Positions 45,090-56,214 of a DNA stretch of 64,000 nucleotides are shown here, piece by piece. The stretch's first letter is position 1. Each line of letters opens with the position of its first letter. The notes beneath the pieces are model-generated. The model worked only from the letters and a program-made list of their open reading frames with translations, was not told the origin of the DNA and did no database searches. The position numbers were made by a program, and so were the translations under genes. The stretch is from positions 101,509,283 to 101,573,282 of the forward strand of contig NC_135723.1 in the NCBI RefSeq assembly GCF_964656455.1, written 5' to 3'. This DNA comes from Halichoerus grypus. Lineage: Eukaryota > Chordata > Mammalia > Carnivora > Phocidae.

Positions 45090-45920
45090 CTGTTCTGGTT
45101 ATCTTTTGAAGTATAACAAACCACCTCAAAACTTAGTAGCTATTTATTATTGTTATTGGTTCAGTTGTGTCCCTGGCAAATTCATATGTGGAAGTCCTAA
45201 CCCACCAGTACCTGAGAATGTGACCGTATTTGGAAATAAGTTCTTAATAGATGCAAGCAAGTTAAACTGAGGTCATTAGGGTGAGCCTTAGTCCAATATG
45301 ACTGGTGTCCTATTATAAAGGGGGAATTTGGACACAGAGACATGCGTAGAAGGAAGGTGATATTAAGAATGGAGAAGACAGCTGTCTACTAGCCAAGGAG
45401 AAAAGCCTGGAACAGATCCTCCTTCATGGCCCTCAGAAGGAGCCAATGATGCTGACATCTTGTTTTCTGACTCCTACTCCCCAGAACAGTAAGAAAATTA
45501 ATTTCTGTTATATAAGCCTCCCAGTTAGTTAGTGATGGCAGTCCTTGGAGACTAATAAAATTACCTCTCATGGCCCATGGGTAGACTGGGCTCAGGAGGG
45601 CAGTTCTTTCTTGGTATTGGTCATGCAGTTGTAGGCACATAGCAGCTTGGGCTACAGTTATCTGAAAGCGTGGCTGGATTGGTCTAAGATGGCACACTTG
45701 CATGGTTGTGGGTGGGGAGCTGTTGGTTCCAGTCCCTACACTTGCCTCTTCATGGGACTTGGGCTTCTCCCGGTATGGCAGCTGAGTTCCACGAACGAGT
45801 ATTCAAAAAGGCAGGAAGTGGAAGTTGGTAGGCCACATTTTTTGCCCATAACTGACACAATGTCCCTTTTACCATATCTTATTAGTCAAAGCAATCCCAC
45901 TGCCCACCTAGGTTCAAGGG
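45090..45920. mobile_element. Unnamed old repeat split by an LTR
   Basis: GGTTATCTTTTGAAGTATAAC with CCTCAAAACTTAGTAGC begins an old repeat, which resumes after 45,580 (GGTAGACTGGGCTCAGGAGG) and runs to about 45,920. The LTR at 45,160-45,570 splits it. Family not assigned. Confidence 0.4.
45160..45572 (+). mobile_element. MaLR-type LTR (MLT1A/B-like)
   Basis: GTTCAGTTGTGTCCCTGGC, ACCTGAGAATGTGACCGTAT, TGAGGTCATTAGGGTGAGCC, TCCAATATGACTGGTGTCC and AAATTAATTTCTGTTATATA match an MLT1A/B-like LTR from near its start to its end. Confidence 0.8.
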
Positions 45921-45947
45921 GATGGAGAAATAAAGACAAGTGAACAG

Positions 45948-46095
45948 TGCAGAAGAGCATAAAGGATGCTATACTTATCATGGTGAGCATTGCGCAACGT
46001 ACAGACGTGTCAATGCACTATGTTGTACGCCTGAGAGTCATAGAACATTGTGTATCAATCATACTTCAATTAAAACAAAAACAAAGCAAACATAC
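45948..46095 (+). mobile_element. L1 3' end fragment
   Basis: TTATCATGGTGAGCATTGC, TGTACGCCTGAGAGTCATAG and AATCATACTTCAATTAAAAC form the end of an L1 3' UTR with a short A-rich tail. Confidence 0.65.
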
Positions 46096-46099
46096 AGGA

Positions 46100-46455
46100 T
46101 GGACGAGACTATTGAGCTCATCTTTGGAAAATATAATCTGACCCTCAAGTCTCAGCCACCAGCCCTTCCTTTGACTGCTAGGAGCCTGCCCCCTTTATTC
46201 TTCTAATCTTTCCTCTGAACTGCAGTCAGAATGATCTCTTCTAAATGCAAATGCAACCATTTCCCCTCTACTTTAAACAGTTCAATGGCTCCCCATTGTG
46301 TTTAGGATAAAAATAAAACTTTTAACATAGACTGTGTGCTGCTCAGGGTCCTGGTGGGAAAAACACAGTTCACTCAAAGTGGGCAATTTGAGACAAGTTT
46401 AAGGAATGTGCTATTTAGAAAGGTATCAGCAGGATTTACTAATATTACCCTTCAA
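46100..46455. other. Intergenic, no feature recognised
   Basis: Unique sequence. Confidence 0.4.
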
Positions 46456-46459
46456 TTGT

Positions 46460-46665
46460 ACCGCATGTTATATATTACAAACATCTTCATATTCAAGCAT
46501 TGTCTCTTTTGAGCCTCACAACAACTCAGCGATCTACTCAGGAATTTTTACTCCAATTTTCCCGAGGCTCAGAGAGGTTACTGTCGAGGCTTAGAGGTTA
46601 CCGTCTGACTTGTCTAAGATCATCTGGTTAGTAAACAAAGAAATCAGGAATTAAAACTAATCTTG
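46460..46665 (-). repeat. MIR relic
   Basis: GAGCCTCACAACAACTCAGC, CAGAGAGGTTACTGTC and AAGATCATCTGGTTAGTAAAC match an inverted MIR core with a small internal duplication of GAGGTTAC. Confidence 0.65.
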
Positions 46666-46669
46666 TGGC

Positions 46670-48110
46670 TTCCCCACCACAGTTTGAAAAGCTTTTAAAT
46701 ATTCTCCTATATTTTTGGTTTCCCTTCCAAGTATTTTTCTATCCTCTTTTTGAACATGACAAGAAGGGAACTGCATAATGGAGACCAGTGGCAAAATAAA
46801 GCATGTTTTCCAAACCTTTTGCCTCGCCCCCCCTGTTTAAACTACTATCCTTTCATCATTACCAAAGGCTACGGAGCAAAGGCCCTGGGGCAGCCATTTG
46901 TTGCTGCTGCATAGTTTCACATTTATTTGAGTGTTGATCGTGGGGCTGATACCATTCAGAACACCCGATGACAAACCTTGGCTTCTGTCTTATCGAAGTG
47001 TTTACAGCAGCAGGAGTAAACTCCAAGTGTCAGTTAATCTTACAATTATTTCTTGTTGGCTTGTCTTCTTTGTCATTACACAAGAATTTGGGTCTGTCTA
47101 AAATTTGGGGGCATGATAATACTTCAAATAAAATAATGAACTCATACAGGAGGACTTGGAGTACTGTTGAATTTCCCCAGATTTACCCCTGTGCTCAATT
47201 CCTGTCTGCCCCCCTCTCCATGCTGGGGAGACCAGTGTTTCTCATACCAATGCAAGGTACCACTCTGTTACTCTCACATGAAAACCATTTTCTTTCAGGT
47301 ATCCCTGGGGCTGAAAAAGATAATTAAGAATTTTTTCAAGAGGAGGAAATCTCCAACTTCTCTCTCTCTTCCTCTGGGCTACTGCTCTCATATAAAAATA
47401 AGATTTCAGTAGAGAGGACCACACCTTAGATTTTTTTTTTTTTTAAGGATTACTATGTGGAGCTTTCCTTACCTTTTATCAAATATACAGTTTTTGCTGA
47501 AATATCTATTCAGTTTTTTTGAAACTTGATGGGTAGTATTGTCAACCTGGGAGAGTAGAAAAGGTTTCCCCAAGCTCTAGATCATGAACCATCCCTCTGT
47601 TGCAGGAATAGGGAAGAAAGAGGAGCTTAAAGATGTTCCATTTTTACTTTGCACCTTGAAAACTGCCTTAATTTTATGCAATAAGCATGTCTTGCTCTTG
47701 TAATTAAGACTTTTTAATTAAAAAAGAAAATTTTCCTCATTGTTCAGTATCTGGAAAAAAATAATCTCAACTTCAAAGCATTAGCAATTATACTACGTTG
47801 TTCTGGTAGAGACTTTTTTTGAAATAAAAACTATTGCCAGCTGATATTTTGCAACCAAGAATCAGAGCTTAAAGCAGGTGCAGACTCTAGATGAAGCAGA
47901 AACTCTTTCTTCTTGGAGTAGGTTAACGCTTTGTAGATTCTACAGCTATAAATTATAAGACAATATCTTAAAATATTAACTGTAATCTCCTCCACAGTTT
48001 ATTGTACTCCTTGTACTTCCCCTGCTTAGGGGGTATCTATCAATAAATTTGCTATAGTCTAATGGAGAAAAACCTCAGGATTCTCTCAAAAGTTCAGGCA
48101 AGTATGCAAG
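46670..48110. other. Intergenic, no feature recognised
   Basis: Unique AT-rich sequence. No gene and no modern SINE. Confidence 0.45.
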
Positions 48111-48116
48111 TTCAGG

Positions 48117-48187
48117 CAGTAATCTCCTCTTCGGCACTCCATGTTGAAGCTCCATCTTGGCTTCTCTGGATTTCCAACTTAATCTTC
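48117..48187 (+). repeat. Left arm of a 71-bp inverted repeat
   Basis: The segment starts CAGTAATCTCCTC and ends CTTAATCTTC. Its reverse complement matches 48367-48437 with four mismatches in 71. Confidence 0.9.
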
Positions 48188-48366
48188 TCAGTTTAGGGAG
48201 ACTTCTGAATTCTCCAGCTCCCGGTTCCAACAGCGCTCAGAGCAGGCTGTCTGCACATCACACCCCAGCAGTGGCTGGTACCAGTTTAAGGAAGGTCTTT
48301 CTACTCCTGATTTTCTAATAATTTTTTATCACCAATGGGTGTTTAACTTTTTCACATACTTCTTCT

Positions 48367-48437
48367 GAAGATTAAGTTGGAAGTCCAGAGAAGCCAAGAC
48401 AGAGCTTCAACATGGAGTGCCAAAGAGGAGATTACTG
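48367..48437 (-). repeat. Right arm of a 71-bp inverted repeat
   Basis: The segment starts GAAGATTAAG and ends GGAGATTACTG. With the left arm it encloses a 179-base spacer. It runs directly into the 5' portion of an old L1. Confidence 0.9.
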
Positions 48438-48747
48438 CACAGCACAAGACCTCCAGGGATCTTCGGAGAGTCTCCTCAGCTGACCAGACCCCTACCTATG
48501 GCCAGGGGAAGAACCACTTGAAAGGAGCAGGCAGAAGATTCCAAGTTCACACAGGAAGGGTTGTTATTGCCAACAGCCAGTGAGAAAAACATCATAATAT
48601 AAGGGGAGTCAGGTAGAGAACCAAGAGATTACCTCAGTAAAGGAGAAACAGCCCAAGGCTAAAGGCTGCTCTGATCCTATTTGATAAAGACTTAGAAAGA
48701 TCAAAGTGTTCCCAAGTAACCTACCTGTGTCCCAGAATGAAGCTCAA

Positions 48748-48753
<6 letters not shown>

Positions 48754-48789
<36 letters not shown>

Positions 48790-48949
48790 GAGGTGGGGAG
48801 AGGCAGAGAGAGAGGGAGAGAGGGAATTTTAAGCAGACTCCACATGCAGTGCGGAGCCCCATGCAGGGCTCGATCTCACAACCCTAAGATCATGACCTGG
48901 GCTGAAATCAAGAGTTAGATGCTTAACCAACTGAGCCACCCAGGTGCCC
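48754..48949 (-). mobile_element. CAN-SINE with (TA)n replacing its tail
   Basis: Inverted copy whose A/T tail is a (TA)n array at 48,751-48,787. AAGAATAT flanks it on both sides. Confidence 0.88.
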
Positions 48950-48969
48950 CAAGAATATTAAAAAGAAAT

Positions 48970-49066
48970 TTTTTAAAAATTAAGTATGCTCCACGCTCAA
49001 TGTGAGGCTTGAACTCATGACCCTGAGATCAAGAGTCACATGCTCTACTGATGGGAGCCAGCTGTC
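48970..49066 (-). mobile_element. Short tRNA-Lys-type SINE
   Basis: Inverted copy containing GAACTCATGACCCTGAGATC and CATGCTCTACTGA, the tRNA-Lys-like head without a CT-rich body. Confidence 0.8.
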
Positions 49067-49096
49067 AGTATATTTATATTTAAAAATATAAAAATA

Positions 49097-49289
49097 GGGG
49101 CGCCTGGGTGGCTCAGTTGTTAAGCATCTGCCTTCGGCTCAGGTAATGATCCCAAGGTCCTGGGATTGAGCCCTGCATCGGGCTCCTTGCTCTGTGGGAA
49201 GCCTGCTTCTTCCTCTCCCCCTCCCCCTGCTTGTGTTCCCTCTCTCACTGTGTCTCTCTCTGTCAAATAAATAAATAAAATCTTTAAAA
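49097..49289 (+). mobile_element. CAN-SINE
   Basis: Plus-strand copy GGGGCGCCTGGGTGGCTCAG ending AAATCTTTAAAAT. Confidence 0.93.
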
Positions 49290-49299
49290 TAAATAAATA

Positions 49300-49467
49300 G
49301 GGCGCCTGGGTGGCTCAGTTGGTTAAGCGACTGCCTTCGGCTCAGGTCATGATCCTGGAGTCCCGGGATTGAGTCCCGCATCGGGCTCCCTGCTCGGCAG
49401 GGAGTCTGCTTCTCCCTCTCCCACTCCCCCCTCTTGTGCTCTCTCTCTCTCTCACTCTCTCTCTCAA
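49300..49467 (+). mobile_element. CAN-SINE, (CCTGGAGTC) subfamily
   Basis: Plus-strand copy that begins only ten bases after the previous one ends. Confidence 0.93.
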
Positions 49468-49474
49468 ATTAAAA

Positions 49475-49509
<35 letters not shown>

Positions 49510-49530
49510 AAATAAAAATATAAAAATATC
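49468..49530 (+). repeat. (AAAT)n microsatellite
   Basis: The SINE tail has expanded to about eight perfect AAAT units followed by AAAAATA variants. Confidence 0.9.
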
Positions 49531-50340
49531 CTGCACCAAGAAGGTAAAATCCACAATATTTAGCATGCAATAAAGAATTGCTAGGCATGTAAATAACAGA
49601 ATAAAATAGCCAATAGGGTAACCTTACCACTAATTATGACACAGATGTGGTAGACAAGCACATTCAAACAGTTACTGTAACAGTATTCTACATGTTCAAG
49701 GAGGTTGAAAAAAAAAAGCATGTTAGGGAGAGACACAAAAGGAATAAAAAAGGCTCGAGTCACACGTAGAGTGAAGAAAACTGCAATGTCTGAGAAGAAA
49801 CACATGCTGGATGGATAAATAAACTAGATGCTATAGAAGAAAAGATGCCTGAACTTGAAGACATAGCAACAGAAACTCTCCAGAATAAAGCACAGAGGGG
49901 AAAAAAGCCTTAAAGAAATGAACAGAACATCAGTAAGTGGGACAACTGCAAGTTGGAATTGGAATTGGAGTCCCTAATATACTTGGAATTGGAGTCCCTC
50001 AAAGAGAGGGGAGAGAGGAGGGGACAAGTATATTTGAAGAAATCATGGCCACATTTTTCTGAATTGGATGAGAACTGTAAACCCACAGACCCATGAGCTC
50101 AATGAAGCCCAAGCAAAAGAAACAAAAAAACCTACACTAATGCACATTATAATAAAAATACATAAAACAAAACTAGTGTTAGAAAAATCTTATAAGCTGT
50201 GAAAGACAATGATGCTGTCTGTCCAAAGGAACAAAAATGATGCTGACTTCTTGTCAAAATGTTGTTATATGAGACAATGAGTTGTGAGCACCATTTTTTT
50301 TTAAGCTAAATTTTCTATTTCTAAGAGCAGAAAGTATCCT

Positions 50341-50544
50341 TTTTTTTTTTTTTTTAAAGATTTTATTTATTTATTTGAGAGAGAGAGAATGAGAGAGAGC
50401 GAGTACATGAGAGGGGGGAGGGTCAGAGGGAGAAGCAGACTCCCAGCTGAGCAGGGAGCCCGATGCGGGACTCGATCCAGGGACTCCAGGATCATGACCT
50501 GAGCTGAAGGCAGTCGCTTAACCAACTGAGCCACCCAGGCGCCC
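50341..50544 (-). mobile_element. CAN-SINE
   Basis: Inverted copy with the perfect target duplication GAGCAGAAAGTATCCT (50325-50340 and 50545-50560). Confidence 0.95.
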
Positions 50545-50779
50545 GAGCAGAAAGTATCCTAACTGGTGAATAGTATTTTAAAAATCTCTGGCATATAATC
50601 TGGTAAATGATGTAGGTTACCTTTTTTATTTTATTTCTGTGTTCCTATCACCCAGGAGGACAGAAATGATATGTTTTCTGTCAATCATTTAGGAGAAATT
50701 CTTGTTTATGGAAAATAATAAATTAGGCAGTGATTCTTTCAAGGGCGATAGAAATATATACACAGGGAGGATAATCGTT

Positions 50780-50865
50780 AGTGCTTTGTGACTGTTTTTG
50801 CACTGTGGCCAGTACTTTACAGATATAATCTAAATGAATTCTCACCCAATGTCTGTGCCTCTCTT
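50780..50865 (-). repeat. MIR-type scrap
   Basis: GCACTGTGGCCAGTACTTTACA and AATTCTCACCCAATG match inverted MIR. Confidence 0.4.
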
Positions 50866-50869
50866 CTAG

Positions 50870-51205
50870 CAACAGAATCCCTGATTATTTGCTAGCCACG
50901 TGACTGTGAAACTATAAAGCTCCACCCTTCTCATGGCTAGTGTGTGCAACTTCTGGAAACTGGCCGTTTCGCTCCTTTCTTCTAGCCAACATGCAGATGA
51001 GAAAGCAGGAGTGGAAGCAGGTGGCTTGGGCCTTTGAGGCCAACTTGGTAATGCTCGGGAGCGAACCTGGGAGGAGTCAGTGTTCCAAACACCACGGAGC
51101 ACTGCACCTGGTGGAAGCCACTGACCTGAGACTTTACCTGAACTTTTATCTCCTTAAGCCACAGTTTGGGGCACTTGCTCATTGCAGCTGAATCTAACCA
51201 TCACT
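50870..51205. repeat. Probable old interspersed repeat
   Basis: CTGATTATTTGCTAGCCACG to AGCTGAATCTAACCATCAC resembles an old mammalian repeat, but I cannot name the family. Confidence 0.3.
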
Positions 51206-51209
51206 ACTA

Positions 51210-52080
51210 CAAGTAGGTGTCTTTATCTCTACTTTTTCTGAGACACCAAGCAAGTCCCCCATGTGTGGCAAAGCTTGGATTTGAGCCAAGTCTGTCTTTT
51301 TCTAAAACCCTTGTTATTTTCAGTAAATTACGCTTCTTACCATTAACGTTTAGAAAGATGGCAGCTATACTATTAAAGGATTTGCAAAGGATACTAAATC
51401 AAAATATCCATAGCCACTAAAAGCTTTAACTAAAGCTCTCAGATAAATAAATATTTAAGAACATCTGAAGACTTAGGGCTTTTAAAGGGAGTATTTACAC
51501 TGGAATAGTGACATAAACGGAATTTTTTTTTTAAATCAGAAAATGCAGAAGGAAGCACTCCCAATATTTTAATTTCTGGAGTGTTTTTGTCCTCCTATTT
51601 TGCCTGGCTCTCCCCCTCACGCACACAGTTTAGTGATGAGAATTGGGGGAGAACAACGGTGACTTCTGTGGCTTACAACGTGGTTCTACAGTGGAAGTCA
51701 AAACTCCTACCCTACCAGCACAACCTGCTGTTAGCATCTCTCATGAGAAAACCAAGGCTGAATGACTGTCAAGGCCAAGGAGCACAGTGTGCAAATCAGC
51801 TTCATCGTGTGCACCAGCTCTGCCCCCAGACAGAGCGCTGGGCTGGGGGGATGCCGAAGGTTTGTCGGGGGAGTGCTGTAATGATGAGTGGTGTCTACAG
51901 AAGGGGATTTATGTGCACTCCTGTTTGCCTTTCCTGCAGCATGGTATTGGCTAGTTGGAAATTGAAACCTTTACCATTATTTCTCAATCCACAAGATTAT
52001 GCTGATTGCCACCTGAAGCTTCTTCTTTTACCTTTTGAAGGGGATCCGAAGAAGCCACCCCAAAATATGCCCCTTTGGCA
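51210..52080. other. Intergenic, no feature recognised
   Basis: A 174-codon frame at 51581-52105 has no domain and no coding signature. Treated as non-coding. Confidence 0.4.
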
Positions 52081-52278
52081 GACTGTTCTGCTTGGAAGGC
52101 CTTGAGAGTTAGCAGATGCAGGAAGGGCTCCCTGACTCCCCCTTTCTACTGATGAACAGGTCTTGAAATTTCCTGCCAGGAAGGGCCCTCCCTGCTCCAG
52201 AAAGAAGAGAACAGTCTTATGGCCAGAGACTGAAACGGACCTGGACAAAAAACAAAGCTTCTAAAATCACCCCAATCT

Positions 52279-52466
52279 CCAGCGCCTGGGTGGCTCAGTT
52301 GGTTAAGCGTCTGCCTTCAGCTCAGGTCATGATCTCAGGGTCCTGGGACCAAGTGCTACATCGGGCTCTCTGCTCAGCGGGGATTCGGCTTCTTCCTTCC
52401 ATTCTCCCTCCTATGCTCTCTCTCTCTCTCAAATAAATAAATAAATAAATAAAATCTTAAAAAAAA
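52279..52466 (+). mobile_element. CAN-SINE
   Basis: Plus-strand copy flanked by AAAATCACCCCAATCT and AAAATCACCCTGATCT. Confidence 0.92.
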
Positions 52467-52582
52467 AAAATCACCCTGATCTTTCTCCAGTTTCCCGTAT
52501 ATGTCCTAGTCACTGTCCCACAACAGACTACCCCTAATGGAAGTCTCTGTCTTATCAAATTGTTTGTGTAAAAAGGTATATA

Positions 52583-52757
52583 GGGGCATCTGGGTGGCTC
52601 AGTTGGTTAAGCATCTGCCTTCGGCTCCGCTCATGATCTCAGGGTCCTGGGATCGAGCCCCACATCGGGCTCCATGCTCGGTGAGGAGTCGGCTTCTCCC
52701 TCTCCCTCTGTGCTCTTGCATGCTCGCTCTCTCAAATAAATAAAATCTTAAAAAAAA
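52583..52757 (+). mobile_element. CAN-SINE, shortened body
   Basis: Plus-strand copy. AAAAGGTATA flanks both sides. Confidence 0.92.
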
Positions 52758-52964
52758 GAAAAGGTATACAAACTTTGAGGCTTAATGGCTTCTTCAGATC
52801 TGAATCTTCCTTCTGAAGACTCCTGTGTACATGCAAACATGTGAAATAAATGTGTAGGCTTTTCTCCTGTTAATCTGCTTAAGTCAGCTTAATTCTTGGG
52901 CCCAGCCACAGATCCTAAGAGAGGAGAAGGAAGTTTTTTCTACCCTACATTTTAATAACATTAG

Positions 52965-53415
52965 ATGTTAATGGAACATTTATTTTATCTGTGTAGAAAT
53001 TCTATTATTTTAAAGCTGGGTTTCATGTATAAGCATAATAATAAAATCCTAGGGCATCCCAGGGGCTTGATCTCTGGGGTGTTTATCCTTTGCCCTCCAG
53101 GGCTCAGACCTGCTCTGAGACGCAAGAAAAGGGACCATACAGCTCCACGGAGGGTCCAGTGCAATATCCTGCCTTTTAGGACAGGCTTTGTAAACTATAC
53201 AATTTACAAATTTACTTGCTACTGTACATCAGAGGAGAAGATCTTAGCAGGAGGCAAGTCACCCTTTGTCTCCCTGAAACCTTCCCGCAAACCCACAGCA
53301 TGCTCTCATTTTGGTTTTGTGCCTTTGGTCATGTTATTCCTTCTATTTGCAACTGCTTTCTTTCCCAGTTATCCGCCTCAATGTTCTCCACCGGGAAGCC
53401 TTCCAGATTGCTCTA
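52965..53415. other. Intergenic, no feature recognised
   Basis: Unique sequence. A 154-codon frame across it shows no domain. Confidence 0.4.
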
Positions 53416-53419
53416 GTTT

Positions 53420-53555
53420 AAACCAGTAGCTCTCAAAGAGGGAGGAGCTGCAGCAGCAACACCCCCTGGGACGGGGACTCGTCAGGTCCCACCGCCCACC
53501 CTAGCGGAAACTGCTGGTGGGCCCATCAGTTGGTCTGGGGTCTCCCGGTGCTTCT
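53420..53555. mobile_element. MER5A-like hAT fragment
   Basis: CAGTAGCTCTCAAAGAGGG and CACCCCCTGGGACGGGGACTC fit MER5A. Truncated. Confidence 0.35.
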
Positions 53556-53558
53556 GCT

Positions 53559-53654
53559 GCCCCCCCCCCCCCCATCAGCTAGCGTCAGCTCCAGGGCCAC
53601 ATTGGCCTGTCCCGCCTCTGGACAGGGTGTGGGGACGCGGGGGGGGGGGGGGGG
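53559..53654. repeat. C-run and facing G-run
   Basis: A run of 14 C (53560-53573) and a run of 16 G (53639-53654) lie 65 bases apart and could pair. Confidence 0.9.
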
Positions 53655-53884
53655 CGCGGATCACAGCACCTCACCTGGAGCCAAGCTTCCCCTCAAATGA
53701 TTCCTGTGTGGGAGCCCCTCCAGGTGCAGGCAGTCTGCGCCTCCCCCCCCGCCCCCCCCAAAGATTGAGTGCAGGGCTCCTTGACCGAAGGCGGTACTTT
53801 AACCCTTTAGAATGATGATAAAAGTCACCTCCGCTATGGATTTTGTCTTCGGTCACTGTGGGCGCCCAGAGCAAGCGGAGAGAG

Positions 53885-53894
53885 CCTTATAAGG
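53885..53894. promoter_or_regulatory. Perfect CArG box (SRF site)
   Basis: CCTTATAAGG fits CC(A/T)6GG exactly and sits in a 12-bp palindrome GCCTTATAAGGC. It precedes the CpG-rich island at 53,950 by about 60 bp. SRF binding is inferred. Confidence 0.6.
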
Positions 53895-53949
53895 CCTGGT
53901 AGGACCCGAAACAGGTATGGCCTTTGGCCTTTACAAGCTAAGATGTGAC

Positions 53950-54570
53950 AAGGCCTGTCAGTCGCACGACGCCATGCGGCACATACGTGTTACATGCTCA
54001 TTGTAACGGCGGACTCTGTGCGCCTCCTACCCGGCGGGCCCGGCTCTCGGCGGGAGCGCTCACACGGCGTGCAGCGCCCGGGGCAAACGCACACGCGGGC
54101 CCCTGGGTGACGACGCAGGGCAAGGGCTGCTGAAAGGACTGAAATAGTAAACATCTTCCTTTCTTCTGTTGTCTGTCTCTGGACTCCTCCTGGTGTTTTT
54201 AATTTTCTATTTAATGTCACTCTCCCTGGGGCACAGGGACGCTCCTGGGGGAGCGCAGACCCGGCCAGGTGCCCGCCAGGCAGTGCTCACACTCCCGCCT
54301 TCCAGCTGCTGGACCCCCCCCACCCCACAGCCACCAAACCGAAGCACCGCGCGCTGGCGGAGGGAGGGAAGCCTACCCGCTCAGGGGCGGCAGACCTGTG
54401 GCCCCAGGGCATTGCTACCTCTGCGCCCGAACAAGCCGGGAGCTTAGATCCGGGCGGGCACTGCCAGCTCAGGAGGGCGCACGCTGCCAGGCCCCCATCC
54501 GAGACGCCGAGACGCGGGGACGCACAGGCGGCCCGGGACCCTCGGGAGCGCGCACACCCCCCCGGCGGGG
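53950..54570. promoter_or_regulatory. Third CpG-rich island
   Basis: Two CpG-dense segments (about 53,960-54,130 and 54,340-54,570) flank an ordinary middle. Open frames here show no domain. It is a candidate promoter for an unannotated transcript, or an orphan island. Confidence 0.6.
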
Positions 54571-54859
54571 CGCCGAGTGGGGGCGGGGCAGGGCAGCCAG
54601 GTGGGGTGGGGGCTGGGGGCCCGGCTGCCTGGAACCTGCTCTGGGGAGGCAGGAGGCGGGATCACTCCCGAGTGCGGCCTCCGAGCCTGGCGCGTGCTCG
54701 CTCTAGTGTCCCCTGGGACTTGATTTACAAAACAGAAATTCAAAATGTAAAATTAAGAATTGCAAGTCCATGGCTCCAGAGCATTGAGTCCCAGGCTGGG
54801 ACCCTTTGGGACACGGGGCCGGATCACTGCCCCCGCTGCATGTCCCTGCAGCCGGCCTT

Positions 54860-55060
54860 TTGTAGGATTTACTTCTTTAAGTCTCACAACAAGCCTATAA
54901 AACTAGGTCTTATGGTCGTCTCCATTTTGCAGGTGGGGCAGTTGAGACGTGGAGGATGGAGGTAGCCTGCCTGACAGTGCTCAGCCATTTGAGTAGGTGG
55001 AGCGGGGTTCTAACCCAGGCGGTCTGACCCAGAGCCTGCGTTCTTGACCTTGTGCATGCT
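54860..55060 (-). repeat. MIR relic
   Basis: AAGTCTCACAACAAGCCTAT, CATTTTGCAGGTGGGGCAGT and GGGGTTCTAACCCAGGCGG match an inverted MIR. Confidence 0.7.
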
Positions 55061-55064
55061 ACTG

Positions 55065-56205
55065 CTCGGAACAGAGTACGTGCACGACAGACGCAACGTC
55101 GGAATGGGCAGCCAAGCGTCTGCGGCTCCTTCAAGTCCAGCAGGCCTGAGTGCCCTGTCTTCCCTGCAGTTTCCCTCGGGTTCTTTTGCCCCCTACCTAA
55201 AACCGTTTTGTTAATCTTCTCCCAAAGGAGAAGTAGGAACAGGAACACAATGTAGGGTTTCCGTTCAGGACGCCGAGTGCCAGTGACATGTCTGGATGTC
55301 ACTGAAAGGGGTGAGGCTAGCTCGAAGCGGGCGCTCTGCCAGCCGCCTTCCCTCCTGTGGGTTTTACAGCCTGGCACTGAAATGAAGATCCCGGTCCCTC
55401 CTTTGTACCTGTCTGACCGCTGACCTGGATCTCTCGCATCTTCCTCCCATCACCCACCATCCTCAGCATCATCGCCACTGTCCTCACCCTTCTGAGCATC
55501 TGCTGTGTACATCCGAAGAGGACAGAGTCCAGTGAAAGAGACTCGGCCTTAACTCACTCTTGGAAGGAGTTCCCATCAGGCAACATCTTTACCAAATATC
55601 TCTTTCTAGAGTTCGGGAGTGGTTGGAAGGGATGCCTTTCATCTGAGTATACCCCTCTGGAGAATAATCTCATATGGTCACTCCATTCCTTTTTCTAAAT
55701 CGGCTAGGGTGAGGGACAGAGCGAAGTTCTCATGATCCTTCTAATGTCAAGGAGAGTATTGACATCAGAAATGAGAAGAGAAAATTGTGAAAAAAGTATA
55801 TAAAATGTACATAAATAAAAACTTCATTAAGTAACATGCACTGATTTTAAATGTACACAACATTCTTGTTACTACTTAAAAATAGAATGATGAAGGATGA
55901 TTTGGTGGGAGTAATTGTTTAGTTAAAAAAAATCAATTTAACATCACTTTGCTTTCAATTTCTGCTGCCAAGAAAACTCATGCTGTATCTTCTAATTCAA
56001 ACATAAGTGTCTCCAGAAACCTTTGGATCCCATATTACAAAGCCCCATCTGTCTTACCCTCTCCAAATTAGCATTTTAGCTTAATTCACTTATGAATTTT
56101 CTGACATTCGCTTGATTTCCCCCCACTCTTGTTATCTAAAGTTACAACTGGCATCTTTTAGATTTGGATTCAACTTAGAAAATAATTTTTAGCTTTTTAA
56201 AATCC
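55065..56205. other. Intergenic, no feature recognised
   Basis: Unique sequence. No gene was seen. Confidence 0.45.
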
Positions 56206-56214
56206 TTTTTGGTA

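Larger units (their letters stand above)
48370..50300 (+). mobile_element. Old L1 5' UTR/ORF1 region, interrupted by SINEs
   Basis: After the interrupting SINEs, the sequence at 49,530-50,290 tracks the ORF1-containing 5' part of an L1M element: CTGTAACAGTATTCTACATG, GAACTTGAAGACATAGCAAC, ATTGGAGTCCCTCAAAGAGA and CAAAGGAACAAAAATGATGC. Many frame-breaking changes are present. A 28-bp tandem duplication around GGAATTGGAGTCCCT lies at about 49,953-50,000. Confidence 0.7.
52090..52960 (+). mobile_element. Possible solo LTR, split by two SINEs
   Basis: The 3' part has GTGAAATAAATGTGTAGGC (a polyadenylation signal), CTCCTGTTAATCTGCTTAAG, then CTTGGGCCCAGCCACAG and a final CCCTACA, arranged as in the R-U5 end of gammaretrovirus-like LTRs. 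The 5' limit is uncertain. CAN-SINEs at 52279 and 52583 break it up. No viral coding sequence was seen nearby. Confidence 0.4.

Noticed and set aside
48746..48787. Independent (TA)n microsatellite
   Set aside because: It occupies the position of the SINE's A/T tail between matching flanks, so it is part of that element.
51581..52105. A 174-codon frame
   Set aside because: No domain, no start or splice context, and no composition difference from its surroundings.
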